The translations under genes were made by a program, and so were the position numbers. The notes below the pieces were generated by a model. It was given only the letters and a program-made list of their open reading frames with translations. It did no database searches and was not told the origin of the DNA. 64,000 bases of DNA from Mycocentrospora acerina (Eukaryota > Ascomycota > Dothideomycetes > Pleosporales). Below, in pieces: positions 34,342 to 47,256 of this stretch. The stretch lies in the NCBI GenBank assembly GCA_022701365.1, contig JAKUHH010000108.1:991821-1055820 (forward strand), written 5' to 3'. The number at the start of each line of letters is the position of its first letter. The first letter of the stretch is position 1.

Positions 34342-35514
34342 GCTTTGGCGTTGGTGCCTGTATGGTTTGAGACTGGGCGGGAGTTGTTTGGGAAAGGGCA
34401 GAGGGTGAGGGCGGAGCGGCCGGTTTTAGCTAGGCGCGCAGATTGAGCGACGTCACAGTAGCACGAACGGAGTGCCAGCAAAAGCACAATGGATGGGCGG
34501 CGTGGCCAGGAGTTACAGAACGGGGGCGTTTAAGAGGACGCGCCGGCGCCGATTGCGTTACTGCCCAGGGTCATGGCGATGCAGATAACTGGGACAAAGC
34601 AACGCGGCAGCGCGCCGCTGCTTTTCACAAGCCAAGCAACGCAGCGCATCACAATAAAGAGCAGCCAGCCAGGGGCGTCGGGCGGCCTGGACGTGGGATG
34701 CAGTCTGCCACGGCCTCTGTGGCGTCTGGGCGTGGCTGCAGTGCCATCGGGAAGCGCGTGGAAATCGAGGGAGACTGGCATCGGCCTAGCTCGCCGGCTG
34801 CGAGCTGCGAGAAGAAGCGTGGCTGCGACACAGCTGCTGCAGTGCCAGACGGAGCGTCGCTGTGGCGTGGTGCGTGGTGCGTGGAGGGATGCACCGCACT
34901 GCACGGCGCTGCACGGCACAGCCTCGCTGCCCACCTACCTCATCGCTTGCGCTGCGGCGCTCCACATTACCGGTACCTACATCGCACGGCACGCTTGCAA
35001 GCATCGAATCCCAATTCCTGCTGCGCTTCGTCAAAACCTGCTGCTGCCCAGCCTATTCTCCGCGTTCCTTGCCTAGGCGCCTGGCCGAGGAGCCCGCTAG
35101 GCCTGGCCTGCGCGCTCACGCAAGCACCAAAAGGCCCATCAGGACAGCAACGCACCAAGCGCACTCCGCCAGCATCTCGCCTCCGGGCAATTCCTGCTCC
35201 CTCGCACCTCGCTGCTGTGGTTCGTCCTGCCGCGGCCGCTGCCTGTTGCTCCGCTTCGTCGCCGCCCCGTCGCCCCCGAGTCAAGCGCTGGGCGATAGCT
35301 GCAGCACACTGTACGTCACCGGCCCTCGACCTTCACGTCAGCCCCACAACACACGTCGTCCACAATCCCGTTCTTTTGCTGCCACCGACGTGAGCGTCTT
35401 CGTTGCAGTCGCCCCGCCACCTGACGTCCACTCGCTCAACTTCTATTACTACAGCCCCAACCCGCCCCTCGTCTCGCCCCTCACCCCGCATTGCCAGCAC
35501 CCGGCCTCGACACC
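34342..35514. promoter_or_regulatory. Divergent promoter region, carrier gene / PBS2
   Basis: About 1.17 kb between outward-facing starts, GC-rich, no supported gene. The last part before 35515 is C-rich and probably the leader of the MAPKK mRNA, whose start has a good context (CACCATGG). Confidence 0.5.
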
Positions 35515-37610
35515 ATGGACTCAACCGCCTCGACGCCCGACGGCGACTTTGACGCCAACAGTCCCTTTGGCTCTCCCTCGCCCTCCTCTCCTCCCACACC
35601 CTCGAGTCCCACCTCGGATGCCTCTGCCGACCTGCTGTCGGCGGGGCGCCCCGCCCTCCGCTCTCTGTCTACCGGTGGCGCGGCCGCGGGCATGACGCCC
35701 TCGTCCACGCCCCTGGGCAACATCAACGCCGCAAGAAATCCGCGTCCGACTGCTCCGCCCACTATTTCCAGTCGCGGTAGCGGCCTGAACGTGTCGCAAG
35801 ACATATTGGCGAGGATCCAGGCTGTGCACCTGGGTCGAAAAGGCGCCCCTCCCACCGGCCTGCCAGGGAGAGGGCCGGGCGTGCCACAGAGCCCTGGTCC
35901 TAGCCCTGGCCCTCTGCCTCAGCGGGGCCCCATGTCGCCCGGAGGTGCCATGATGGGAGGTGTGCCTCCCAACTTCCGTATGCCCCCCAACATAAGACCG
36001 TCGCCGCCCAACTTCCAGTCAGCACCCACTATTCCAGGCCGAATGGGCGGTGGATTGTCCGCAAGACGCGGCATGCAGCTTCCTGGTGGCCTGCCTGGCG
36101 CAACTCCTGCGAGCAACGGCCCCGCACCTCCTGCTGGCAGGAAACGTCCTGGTCTGACGCTGTCGCAGCTGAACGGAGATCAGCCAAAAGAGGGAGAAGC
36201 GCCTAAGAAGCAGGAGACCATGATGGACAAATATTCCGACATCATCGACACAAAAACTGGCAGTTTGAATTTCAAGGGCAAAGCCATCCTGAATCCGGAT
36301 GGTGTGCAATTTGCGAGCGGTGCTACTTTCAATATTTCTTTGGACGAGGTTGACACTCTGGACGAACTGGGCAAAGGCAACTACGGTACTGTGTACAAAG
36401 TTAGACACAGCAGGCCCCGAATGAGGAAGCCGGGTCAAGGTCTTGCGGGTAACAAAGCTGCGCCAGGCCCACAGAATGCCGAAAACACTGAATCGAGTCC
36501 GGCGACAGCAGTACCTGCAGGAGGTACTGGCATTGTCATGGCAATGAAGGAGATGCGACTCGAGCTCGATGACTCCAAATTCGCGAGCATAATCATGGAA
36601 TTGGACGTGTTGCATCGCTGTGTATCGCCATATATCGTCGACTTTTACGGCGCATTTTTTCAAGAGGGTGCGGTGTACATTTGCATGGAATTCATGGATG
36701 GCGGCTCAATAGACAAACTTTACAACAACGGCGTGCCAGAGAATGTGTTACGGAAGATCACATTAGCCACAACAATGGGACTGAAGTCACTGAAGGATGA
36801 ACACAACATTATTCATCGGGACGTCAAGCCAACAAACATTCTCATGAACACAAGAGGCCAAATCAAGATTTGTGATTTTGGTGTCAGTGGTAACTTGGTA
36901 GCGAGCATTGCCAAAACGAACATCGGATGCCAAAGTTACATGGCTCCAGAACGGATATCTTCTGGCGGAGTTGCCCAAGCAGGCGCTAACCCTGGAGGCG
37001 GCACCTACAGTGTGCAGAGCGACATCTGGAGTCTGGGCCTCACAATCATCGAGTGCGCATTAGGTCGATATCCATATCCGCCAGAGACGTACAACAACAT
37101 CTTCAGTCAACTCGCAGTAAGTACCAACAGCCCAATCAAGATCCGTGTATTAACGAGACACAGGCCATTGTCGATGGTGAGCCTCCCGATCTTCCTGAAG
37201 AAGGGTTTTCAGATGCGGCCAAGAACTTTGTACGCGGCTGTTTGAACAAGATTCCCAACCTACGGCCGACCTATGCTATGCTTCTTCAACACGCATGGCT
37301 CGCCCCATTAGCCAAACCTGAAACGATTACCGAGGAGGATGAGGAAGAGGTAGAAGCGGCGACAGAAGCCGTTGCCGGTGAGGCTGCGGGCGACAAGGGA
37401 CTGGCTCAACCCATTGAGCACGTTCACGATAAGGAGGTGGCAGATTGGGTTAAGGATGTGATTGATAAGCGCAAGAAGGGGTTGCTGGGCAAAGGTGTAC
37501 CGAAGCCCGCACTACACGCTGCGCCGTTGGATGCAGTATCAAGCCCTTCAGGAGATGGTCCCATCGGTCTGGACGCTGCGGCAGCAGCACCGCCGGTGGA
37601 GACAGTGTAG
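35515..37610 (+). CDS. PBS2: MAP kinase kinase of the HOG pathway (Pbs2 type)
   Basis: Predicted 682-residue kinase that activates the Hog1-type MAP kinase under osmotic and other stress. Exons: 35515-37116 and 37164-37610. The N-terminal 280 residues are Pro/Gly/Ser-rich, apt for docking SH3 and MAP kinase partners. Kinase landmarks: GKGNYGTVYKV (from 286), catalytic Lys near 345 in MAMKEM, IHRDVKPTNIL (Asp near 436), DFG near 454, and APERI. The activation loop SIAKTNIGCQSYMAPERI, with phospho-sites Ser464 and Thr468, is diagnostic of Pbs2 rather than Mkk1/2 or Ste7. About 45 extra residues lie between the glycine loop and the catalytic Lys, as in other filamentous-fungal Pbs2 proteins. The C-terminus is acidic, then Lys-rich. 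Confidence 0.95.
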
Positions 37611-38385
37611 GGATTGCGAGTAGGATTTCTCTGTGGGTTTGCAGTGTCAGGCTCGCCTCTTATCACTTGCAGAAGTTGTTTTTGGAAAAAAGGAGTCATT
37701 TTTCTGACCTCGAGAAAGGTGACATGTCCGAGTTGCAAAGCGACGATCAAGTTCAAAAAGGGCTACGCTGCTACGTCCTCAATGCAAAGAGTTTTTTTTT
37801 GTATTCCTCATGGTTTTAAGACTGAAGCGATTAGCTATTCCGACCAGGCTGGGTTCGAACGAAAGTTGGAGTTGGAAGGAGTCTGCAGCAAACGTGGCCT
37901 TTGGAGCAAACGGGCGTTTTACCGGCGCGTACCCATGTATGAATTTGGAAGCATGCTTGCATGACTGTCAAAAATAACAAGCAGTCAGAATAAGCATAAC
38001 TAGAAATAATAAAGATTTCATCATGGTTGATACCATTGTCCAAAATTTAGTTCAAGTCGAGCATGTTCAGTTTGATAAGAAGCAATACAAGGGTCGTTGA
38101 AACTAATTCGGGTGACGTAAATGGAAGGCGCGCAGACACGTGATCCGCCAAGGTGTGGCTGCTATCCTTTCTCGGGAGGGAACACGGTGGTCGGAACTCT
38201 TGATGAAACCAAGACGACTTTCTTTTCGCGACTTCGCCCACCTTCACTCAGCAATGCGATACGTCTGAGATTCTGCACCCTTTTCTCAGTTCATACACTG
38301 CCGTCGCAAACAAGTTTGTGTTTCTCTGACATCGTTCTCTGTATCACACCGTCGCCCAACTTGTCCTAAGGGACCATCACCCAAA
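37611..38385. other. Intergenic region between PBS2 and SEC63
   Basis: 775 bp between two plus-strand genes: the 3' region of the MAPKK and the promoter of SEC63. A 116-codon frame right after the MAPKK stop begins with TTG and looks like 3' UTR. No repeat or RNA gene seen. Confidence 0.5.
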
Positions 38386-40719
38386 ATGTCTGGGACAGAT
38401 TACAACTACGATGGAGAGGTTTGTTTGCGCGCGCTCAATCAGAGTTTGTACACTGACAATTTTTAGGGCCAGTTCTTTCCCTACTTCATCCTTACAGTCA
38501 CAACACTAGTTACAGTTCCTGCCACGATCTCCTTCTTCCGGCCAAGCAAAGGTGCGCATTCCCCCGCGCCACGTCACTACATATTCTGACATGCGAATAG
38601 AGCTCGAGAACACGGGAACGCGGATAGAATCCGACTACACGCCTGAACATGCCGACCTCATTCAGGGACAGCGAAAGAAGCAGAAGCGGGCCGAGAGGAG
38701 AATAAAGCGGGGACTTCTCATGCTGACCGGATGGGCGCTCAACGCTCTTATGGTGTATCTCATTATTGTCACAGCTCGATCTGTGACCAAGATCTGGGAT
38801 CCTTATGAGGTGCTGGGTGTTTCCAGAGTAAGCATGCCACTGCAAGATTTGGGATTGAAAACGAATTCTAACCAGTACACAGTCTGCAGACGAGAAGGCG
38901 ATCAAGAAAGTCTACCGAAAGCTCTCCCTCCAGCTACATCCCGACAAAGCCCGCGAGGATCCTGCAAAGAACATCACTATACAGTCAATCAACGACCACT
39001 GGGTAGATGTCACCAAGGCGTTCAAGGCCCTCACAGACGAGGAAATACGTAACAACTACATTCAGTTCGGCCACCCAGACGGCAAGCAGAGTTTCAGCAT
39101 TGGAATCGCATTGCCCAAGTGGATTGTAACCGAAGGAGCTGGAAAATATGTTTTGCTCATCTATGCGCTCGCGCTCGGTGTTCTCCTGCCGTACATGGTT
39201 GGAAAGTGGTGGTATGGAACTCAAAGATTGACCAAGGAGAAGGTCCTTATCGCAAGCGCTGGCAAGATCTTCCGGGAGTATGAAAATGAGCAAGGTGAGA
39301 CTGGGGTCATCGGGGCTTTGAGCAGCGGAGAGGAATTCAATGAGGTTTTCGTTGGCAACAAAGCGGAGAACGGTCTTTCAAAGTTAGAACAAAAGGTTCT
39401 ATCGGACAATTCGGACTCGCCCATTACACAGACACTTACCAAGAAGGACCGCCAGAAGTTGGACGATTTGGAAGACAGCCGCAGGCGGAAAGTTTTGACA
39501 TTGCTGTGGGCATATCTTGGCCGTGTTGAGCTTGATGATGAAGCTCTAAACGACGGTATGATGATAATTCCCACTCCAAAAAAAACATCTACTAATAAGC
39601 CTGTTAGAGAAATTTGAAGTCGCCCCTATCGCTCTTCGGCTAAACGACGCATACACCGCCATTGCACTTGCATACGGAAGTACCAAGGCTGTTCTCGCTG
39701 CTTACCATACCTCGCAAAACCTTATTCAAGCCCTTCGGCCAGACGCTTCTCCACTGGAACAACTGCCATACTTCACACCCACAGTCGCTACTGCTGCTGA
39801 AGCAGAGCGCTCGAGGACACATTTGACCATCCAAGAATTCCTGCAACTTCCCGAAGAACAACGTAAAGCGCGTGTTGTTGCACCCGGTCTCCTTTCGCAA
39901 GAACAGTATAGTACGGCGCTATCAGTGGCATCGCGCATTCCTGTCCTCAACGTCGAAGCGGCATTTTTCAAGGTTGTCGGAGAGCGCTTTGTCACTCCTA
40001 GCAGCTTGGTACAGTTTGTTCTCAAGGGTCGTTTCATCCCTTCAGGCGCAACTGGTGTCCCAGAAGTCAACCCTAAGGATCTCCTTGATATCGATCCTGA
40101 TGAGGGAGATATCGCCGCCCTTACCGGACGTAAGAACGACCGTTCTGGCGAGAAGCCCATCCAACCTCCTCTAGCACACGCACCATACTACGCTCGTGAC
40201 CACGCGCCCAGGTGGCACGTGTTCCTGGCCGATAGTAAGCAGGGTCGTATCGCCGTTCCGCCTTTCACGTTCTCTACATTCGACAAGCCTATCTATGATG
40301 AGAGCGGCAACCCTACATTTGAAGTGCAGACGCTCAAGATGCAATTCGGTGCCCCACCCCAAGCCGGCAGCTACACCTTCGTCATGCACATGATTTGCGA
40401 TAGCTACATTGGCATGGACACTAAAATGGAGGTAACGCTTGTTGTTGAAGATGCTAGTAAAGCGGAAGAAGTAGAGGAGGAGGGTGAAATCAGCGAGCCT
40501 GACGAAGGTACGTCTCCCCATGTCTTGATTGATCACTCAAACAAACTAGAAACTAATTTGACAACAGACACTATTGCCGGCCAGATGCGCACACTCAAGG
40601 GCGATGCACCACTCAAGAAGCGGAGACAACACGATGACTCTAGTGATGGAAGCGACACCGAGGGCGATGTTGAGTCTGAGAGTGAGACGGACACAGACAC
40701 CGATTCAGATGATGAGTAG
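38386..40719 (+). CDS. SEC63: ER translocation protein Sec63
   Basis: Predicted 689-residue ER membrane protein that recruits the lumenal Hsp70 (BiP/Kar2) to the Sec61 channel. Six exons: 38386-38418, 38467-38551, 38601-38827, 38883-39555, 39608-40507, 40568-40719. The N-terminus MSGTDYNYDGEGQFFPYFILT is conserved. Three membrane segments are seen (FPYFILTVTTLVTVPATISFF; LLMLTGWALNALMVYLIIV; YVLLIYALALGVLLPYMVG). A lumenal J domain lies between the second and third: DPYEVLGVS, KKVYRKLSLQLHPDKA with HPD at 134-136, and FKALTDEE. The cytosolic Sec63/Brl domain follows, ending in an acidic Asp/Glu/Ser tail. The last intron is 60 bp, stop-free and in frame, so retention would also give an intact protein. 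Confidence 0.95.
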
Positions 40720-41146
40720 ACTGGCTTCTCACCAAACGGAGAGGTTTTCCACACTTTGGGGATGGAGTTCTCGGGGACTGTACAATTGACTGGCTGTCAG
40801 TGCGTGGCATTTTCAGGCGTTTTAGCGCGTGGTGTTCTTTCGTGGGTTCGGATTATGAGATGACTCCAAGTGAGTGACGGGACAGGACAAGACAGGAAAG
40901 GTTAGGAGATTCTCCTCATGTGTATACATGGTATTCGCTTGATCCCTTGTTCTTTTGAGCCATACAGGCTACGTACGTTGGAGGTTTGGCATTTGAGTTT
41001 TATATTCCAGCTAAGCCTGTGTCTTTTTTTTTTTTTTTCCTGTCCCTACCAGGGCGGTTTTTGGGGAATTTTCCAAATCGTTCAATCAAACTCCGCTATT
41101 GTATTTGTGCTATGGAAAACTTGAGCTCTTGAAATCATACCTTTTG

Positions 41147-41174
41147 TCTTCTTCTTCTTCTTCTTCTTCTTCTT
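41147..41174. repeat. CTT trinucleotide microsatellite
   Basis: About nine CTT units in the spacer after SEC63. Confidence 0.9.
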
Positions 41175-41193
41175 GCAAAAATGTTGAAGTGAC

Positions 41194-41214
41194 CTCATCT
41201 CATCTCATCTCATC
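41194..41214. repeat. CTCAT pentamer repeat
   Basis: Four tandem CTCAT units, 20 bp after the CTT tract. Confidence 0.85.
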
Positions 41215-41701
41215 GACTACAACTCAGTTTCCCCGCGCTAGCTGGCGATTTTCCTACTCTCAGCGTTTTATGATGAGCTTTACTCTTACTCTTACTCTCC
41301 CCCCCTCCAAACCACAAGACTCTTTGTTGTAAAGTTGTCCATGTACATCTGGGCCCTTTTTTTATTTTTCTGTGAAAGGACTTGTTTGTAATGGTCTAAT
41401 TTCCTTGTCAACGTACTTGTCTGCTTGTTCAATGCATCTTGAGATGTTTTGATTCAGTGTTGAATTTTTTTTTTCCAAACGTAGGGTTTTGTTGATTAAG
41501 ATGTTAATTTTTTTTTCCGTTGTGTTTTTCGTATTTCGTTGCGTCAACTCGCCAACCTAATTAATCTACTAGACATTGAGACGTTATTTAAAAGAAATTG
41601 TCAAATCATCGAGCTCACCAAAGCACACTGAGTGGGCCTATAGAACATACATGTTGCATAAATATACTATCGTCAACTGCATACACGATCTGACTAACAC
41701 C

Positions 41702-44664
41702 CTACTGGTCTTGAAGTTTAAAGTACACGGCAGCCATGAGACTGGCGAGTATCGCTAGAAGAAAACTGCCCACTCCAAAACCTTGTTCTTGCGTTTTCGC
41801 AAACCCTACCACCATTCCTGAAACTACGAATGCAATAGCAACTCCAACGCAGAGTAATAGGCCAAGAACGGCGTGGTTGGGTCCGTCGAGGATGTGAACA
41901 CCCCACCCGAAAGCTAGGTCTGAATCTATCAAGTCGTATTGCGGATTAGACCCCCCCGTGTTTTGCTGTGTCAAAGCTAGTATACTCTCATTCAGCTTTT
42001 TCGGAAGACGTTTAAGCCAAATGTCTTCCGCGTGCTCGCCCCATACGTTCCACCTTGCGCGGTGCAGATAGTGGAGGAAGACGTTGACGGGCATCTTGAT
42101 CTTGGGACACAGGTAGTGATACCGCTTCCCATCAAGCTCTAGCTGAGGCGGGTATTCGTTCGGATGTTTATGGATTCCGGCTCCGTACTTGGTGCGGCGG
42201 CTGACAGAAAACTGACGTTGTTTTAGCATAGTAGATTAAAGCTGGTTATTACTCATTGGAACACTTACCATTACGAAATGAATATTACGAGGTCGGAGGA
42301 ATATCCGTCGCAAGCCACTTCCACGGCTGGAGTTATACTTTTCCCAGATGCGCGCGAACAATTCACTGTCTGAGTGTACATCTGAAATGTCGATTTCGTG
42401 GTGGTCAATAGCGTAATTGCCGATGTTGACACACACTTCGAAAAATTTGGGTGGTATGAAGATGTCGACTATATGAGGTGCAACAGAGACAGAGGAAGTT
42501 GGGAGAGTCTGGGGCAATTGAGTGCCCAGACTAGTAAGCTGGGCACCTGAATACCCTACTGAAGATGTCGTTGGATTGATAGGCCCAAGAGGGATGGTCC
42601 CAGAGCCGCTTGAACCTGAAATATTGTTTGGTTGGGATGTCGATACGTGTGAAGATCTTTGGCGAGTAGAAGGAGTTGCCCACCATGCTAGGTCTTGCTT
42701 CAACCAGTTCAAGGAATTTTCGTCGTCCGCAGGGAAATCTCCCCAGAGAACAGTGTTGCAGGACTGAGCAGTCAGTAAGCTAAGGAAAGCTAGGGCAAGA
42801 GGGAAATCCTATGACCTACACAACGCCACTGAAGTCTCTTTTGCCCTTGCCGAACGCGAGGAACGAACATTTCGACAAGATCATAGAAAAAAAAGGATAC
42901 ACCCCAGTAGTCTAGTAGGCCGGATAACAAATCGCCTGCATTTCTTTGAGTTTGAAAAATATCTGGGTTAACTTCCCTGTCTTGAGACATGGCTTGCTGC
43001 AAGGGTGAAGTAACATTGTTTGTTCCAGTAGGTTCCTCTTCTGTCGAAACTGACTGGAGCGTGATTTTATCCTCTTGCTGTTCTTTGGACCTCTCTTGTA
43101 AACCGCCATCAGTGTTAACAGCCATATCTTCGGATGACAAGACGAGACCAGAGGCAGCAATGTTCTCTGAGGTCTTAAGCTTCCCGGCCAAAGACATTTC
43201 CGTGTCTTTTTTACGGCCGTTGCCAATCTTTAACCAACTCTGCATGGCTTTCACGAGGGTTTCAAAAGCCTCAGAGCATAAAAGAAACTCCTTGACAAGC
43301 ACAATATTAGGAAATTGAGGATTTTGGTCAAGTTCATCATCGGAATCAACGCTTTCAAACAGGTCTTCGACAATCGGTGATGGAACTACAGTTCTGTCTC
43401 CAACTTGGATCGATGACAACCAAACTTCTAGATCTTTCTCCGCCATATTCGTCTCCAGTGACAAACTTGCTTCATCGAAGCCAGTGATGCTCCAACTTAT
43501 TTCATCAGCTATGCGGCCCGCCAACTCTAGAACGAACTTTGCGGCCTGTGCCTGGAGATTAGATTGTCCTGCCTCTTTTTGAAGGTTGCGGCCGTATTCC
43601 TTTAGAAAGCCTCGAATATGTGTTCGCGCTTTGCGACGTTCCAGGCCTTGGATTGCAATGGTGTATAAAGACTTTAAATTCTCTTGGCTCAGCAGTACTC
43701 GAGAAATCTCTTGGATCCCAGTTGTTTGAAAAGTATTTACGCCTGCCGAAGATGCCGATGAGGCTGACATCCCACCATCAGAGAATATACTAGCAACATC
43801 GGAGCCATCATCAGAATATACTTCTAAAATGTTTCCCTTCAGACCTACGTCCGACCCTATCCATGGAAGATCGGGGAATGGATTTTGGAGACTTCTCGGG
43901 GTAGGCTCTTCATGAATGTATGACCAGGAAGTGTCTCTCCCTATTTCAGAATCATCTATGAGAGCGTTTCTTATTTCTTTATTAAGCCGTTTGAATGCGT
44001 TCGCTCGTCCCTCGCCATATATCAATGGCATGTGAATATCAAAAATGCCAAGTAAACAATATGCTGCATCCTCTTCGCGCTTAGTATTACGTCCCGCTGA
44101 CCACGAAAACCGTTCCTCAAGACTGAATTGGGACAAGGCGCTTCCCTGAAGTGCCTGGACTGGAATTCCAGTAATCTTGTGAATCTCTTGAAGTAAGGAG
44201 CTCCGGTGACCAAGTGATATGCCCTCTACGGAGAAAAACTCAACATCTTGAGGAGCGAGAAGCTCCTGCAATGTCCAGCCACGGGTAAACCACCTACTCC
44301 TCTTGAATGCGGTGATGTCGTGGGTGCTCACGTCGGAGAGATAAACATAACATTTTGCAGCATTACGGTACCACCGGAATTGAGAGTTGATAACTTCTTG
44401 AAGCTCTGAGAAGCTACCATCAAGTTTGCAGCATGTGTCTATCCAGAAATACCTCAACCCGTCCCTGGTAGCTTGCTCGCTGCAGAACAAGAGCTTCTTG
44501 TAACCTGCCTTGCTTTCATAATTGCCTTCTTTCAAATCCTGAGAGGTGACCTCCTGTTCTGCAATTCCCCACGTATGCGAGAGAATAGCATAAGGAGGAA
44601 TGTTTCTACCGAAAAACTCGGTGAGGTTGAAGTTGCCGTCGTCGTGACGACTTAGGAGACGCAT
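41702..44664 (-). CDS. HET-domain (heterokaryon incompatibility) protein with C-terminal membrane segments
   Basis: Predicted 949-residue HET protein, of the group that controls vegetative (non-self) incompatibility in fungi. Exons: 44664-42820, 42763-42269, 42211-41702. The N-terminal HET domain has its usual signatures: PYAILSHTWG, YFWIDTCCKLDGSFSELQEVINSQFRWY, CYVYLSDV, SRWFTRGWTLQELLAP, and the following EEDAAYCLLGIFDIHMPLIYGEG. A helical middle region of unknown function leads to RLQWRCSCNTVLWGDF, a Cys motif common at this place in fungal HET proteins. The last exon ends in two hydrophobic segments near 894-918 and 925-945. Residues at all splice joins keep the frame. There is no NACHT or WD-repeat region, so it is not of the HET-E/D type. 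The role in incompatibility is inferred from the family. Confidence 0.9.
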
Positions 44665-45536
44665 GGGAAACGAGTTACCAGTGATCTCAAGAAACTATGT
44701 AAATCAAAGAAGACCATGTAATAAAAAAAATTAAATAGAAGAGACACGACGCGAATATGAGAGATACAACGCTAGAGCCGTGCTGGCTATCTGCTGTTAA
44801 GAATGGAAGTTGTTGCCAGAAATTCAGCAGCAACATAGCTGAGCTGTCGCTTCAAGGCGCTTACAACCATCATTTCAACCAATACCCTCCCCTGTCATCA
44901 CAGGCCCCCCAAGGGACCCCACGCCACCCCCTCCACCCCCAATGGGCGAGATTACCGCGAAGACTCCAGTAAGAGTCTCATGTATCTGAACCTTGAAAAG
45001 TGCAAAAAGGCAGTTGAGGATGAAGGGTTCCACAGTAGAATTTTCAAAGCCTTTTTTTTTTAAAAGTCCAAGACATGAGATTCAAACAAGACTTTGCCGA
45101 AAAAGCAAAAAAGTCTTTGTACGACCTACACTAAACTCTAAAAAGAATGATTCGACTGAAACTGCGTGATCACTATTCCATTTGTAAGACGAAATAGTTT
45201 AAATAGACGAGTATCAATAAAGAGTCTCCTGCACCTACCTGCCAGTCGTAGAATGGAAATGTCATTATCATTCCACTTCAATTCACACTGCGCTTACAAG
45301 AATATCAACACTTGAATCAATAAATACATTGTTGTTACGTTAAGGAAGTGTGCAGTAAATCTGCAACCCAATGATTCTCAAACAACCTGTTTTCCTCGTG
45401 TAATTCTAACGATTTACCAGTGCGTTACATGTATACGTGACCACGGAAACACAAACTCCTCTCAACTACGCTCTGAACGCTGAAACGTAAAAATAAAAGA
45501 ACCCCCCATTACCGTTCCAATCATCGTTACCAACTC
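44665..45536. other. Intergenic region, AT-rich, no supported gene
   Basis: 872 bp between the HET gene promoter side and the 3' end of the MATE gene. Contains poly-T and AT-rich stretches. No open frame of note. Confidence 0.5.
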
Positions 45537-47256
45537 TTACTCCTCTCTGCGTCTCGCATCATCAATCGCGTTACCCCAATTATAAAACTTCATGTAGATA
45601 GCCTCGACAATGCTGATACAACTACTTCCGACTGCACAGCCTGCCCAGAGTCCCACAAGTTTCAAGTCCCTTGAGAAGCATAGATACAGAGCCAAAGGCA
45701 CCGCGATGACATAGTAGACAAATAGGTTGCACCAGCCGCCGACACTCTGTCTGCCGAGACCACGCAGCACGGCGTTTGCGAGTGCAGTTGTGGAGTCGCA
45801 GAACTGGAAGACGGCGAGGAGGGGAAGGACCGTAGAAACGATTGAAATGACTTCGGGGTCGGTGCTAGGCAAGTTAGTTATGATCATGCGAATAAAACGA
45901 ACAGAAACCGTACCTGAAGGCTTTGGGCAGAATATTGCGAAGGCCTGTCAAAACGACAAAGTCGACCAAACCGATAGCGAGGAATACTATGACATATGCA
46001 CGCGTGGCGGTACGAGCAGCAGTAAGAGATCCCGCGCCGATAAGATTTCCAAGTCGTGTGCTGACAGCCACACCAACGGCAAATGGTACGTGATAAATGG
46101 TAACTCCCAGTGTCATCACTACACTCTGCGCTGCCAGATGTGCAGTGCTGATGTAGCTTGTTGAGAAAGTCAGGATATCGAACGCGAGCCATTCTGTTTC
46201 GCACATGATGATTCCAGGAAGCGCAAGTTGAATCATGGGTCCCCAATGCGTGAACGCAGCGCGCGAGAAACCACCCCAGCATTCAAGAGAGCTCGGGTTG
46301 ATAAAATACACGTACGACCACAATAGAACCGGCAAAAGGTTGTTGGAAACGACTGTTGCAAGCGCCGCGCCCTCGAGATCCAAGTGCAAAACGAAGACAA
46401 ACAAATAGTTCAACAACATATTGACAGGAGTGGCGACGATGAGAACGAAGAGAGACGCATTGAACAAGCCTTGCGCCTGGGTGAAGCGTTTTCCAGCTTC
46501 AAAGATGGCGTATCCTGGCGCGCCAGCGAGGAGCAGCGATAAATAACGTCCCGCGAGGTGTGCCAACTCTTTCTCCGGAATAATAGCAGCCAGTATCCAG
46601 CCCGAGTTCAGCCAAATAGCTCCAATTGGTATCGTTACCAGTAAAACCAGAAGAACCATGCGCTGGAGATGCAAGCCTACAAGTTCCCGCTTCCCAGATC
46701 CATATGCCTGCGCGCATAGGGTGTCTAAGCTCGTAGCTAGCCCCTCATACACTGCGAATCCAACCACATTGGCCATCATCGTCGCCAAACTAACTGCCGC
46801 AAGCTCATCCGTCCCAAGATGACCAACAACGAATATTGTGATCAAACTGAATGAGTATTGCAGCAGATATGTGAGCAGAAGCGGAACACTGTACTTGAAA
46901 AGCAACCTCGCCTCCTCTCCCGCCGTCGTCCCAATCTCTTCTACCGTCCCAGTCTGACCCAGCAGGCCTTCCAATTGTGCGGGGTCCGAAATGGTGCCAT
47001 ATTGATGTTGCTTCGCTACGTTATCGCGGGCCATCAACAGGCCTGATCGCTCCTCCCCGCTTGTCGAAAAGCGACGAACTTCAGGTGCATCCATTGTGTA
47101 GTGCAGACCGCCGATGTTGAAAGGAAATGGAACAAACCCCAATGCTAAAGACGAAATATCATAGTCGACCTGCTTTTCGAGGCCGAGGTCTGACGGGGAT
47201 CGAGAGTCCTTGTGTGGGGCGGCGTGGTGGTTTAATCGAGCCATATCTCGCGACAT
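45537..47256 (-). CDS. MATE family multidrug/toxin extrusion transporter
   Basis: Predicted 556-residue membrane transporter of the MATE (MatE) superfamily, which exports organic cations, drugs or metabolites against H+ or Na+. Exons: 47256-45914 and 45864-45537. A soluble N-terminal region of about 115 residues precedes about 12 membrane helices. MATE hallmarks are SVPLLLTYLLQYSFSLITIFVVGHLGTDELAAVSLATMM, the ASxDTL-type segment EGLATSLDTLCAQAYGSGK, the inter-repeat PVNMLLNYLFVF, and WLAFDILTF in the second half. The join KAFSTDPEV restores the frame. Its relation to the vacuole or plasma membrane cannot be told. A flavin-reductase-like gene lies upstream on the same strand, without obvious functional link. 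Confidence 0.93.

Larger units (their letters stand above)
40720..41701. other. Convergent 3' spacer with simple repeats
   Basis: 982 bp between the stops of SEC63 and the HET-domain gene. It is T-rich with a CTT tract, a CTCAT tract, TTACTC repeats (41280-41300) and several poly-T runs. No coding signal. Confidence 0.6.

Noticed and set aside
37614..37964. 116-codon frame after the MAPKK stop with two CxxC-like pairs
   Set aside because: Starts with TTG, lies where the 3' UTR is expected, and has no recognisable zinc-binding spacing.
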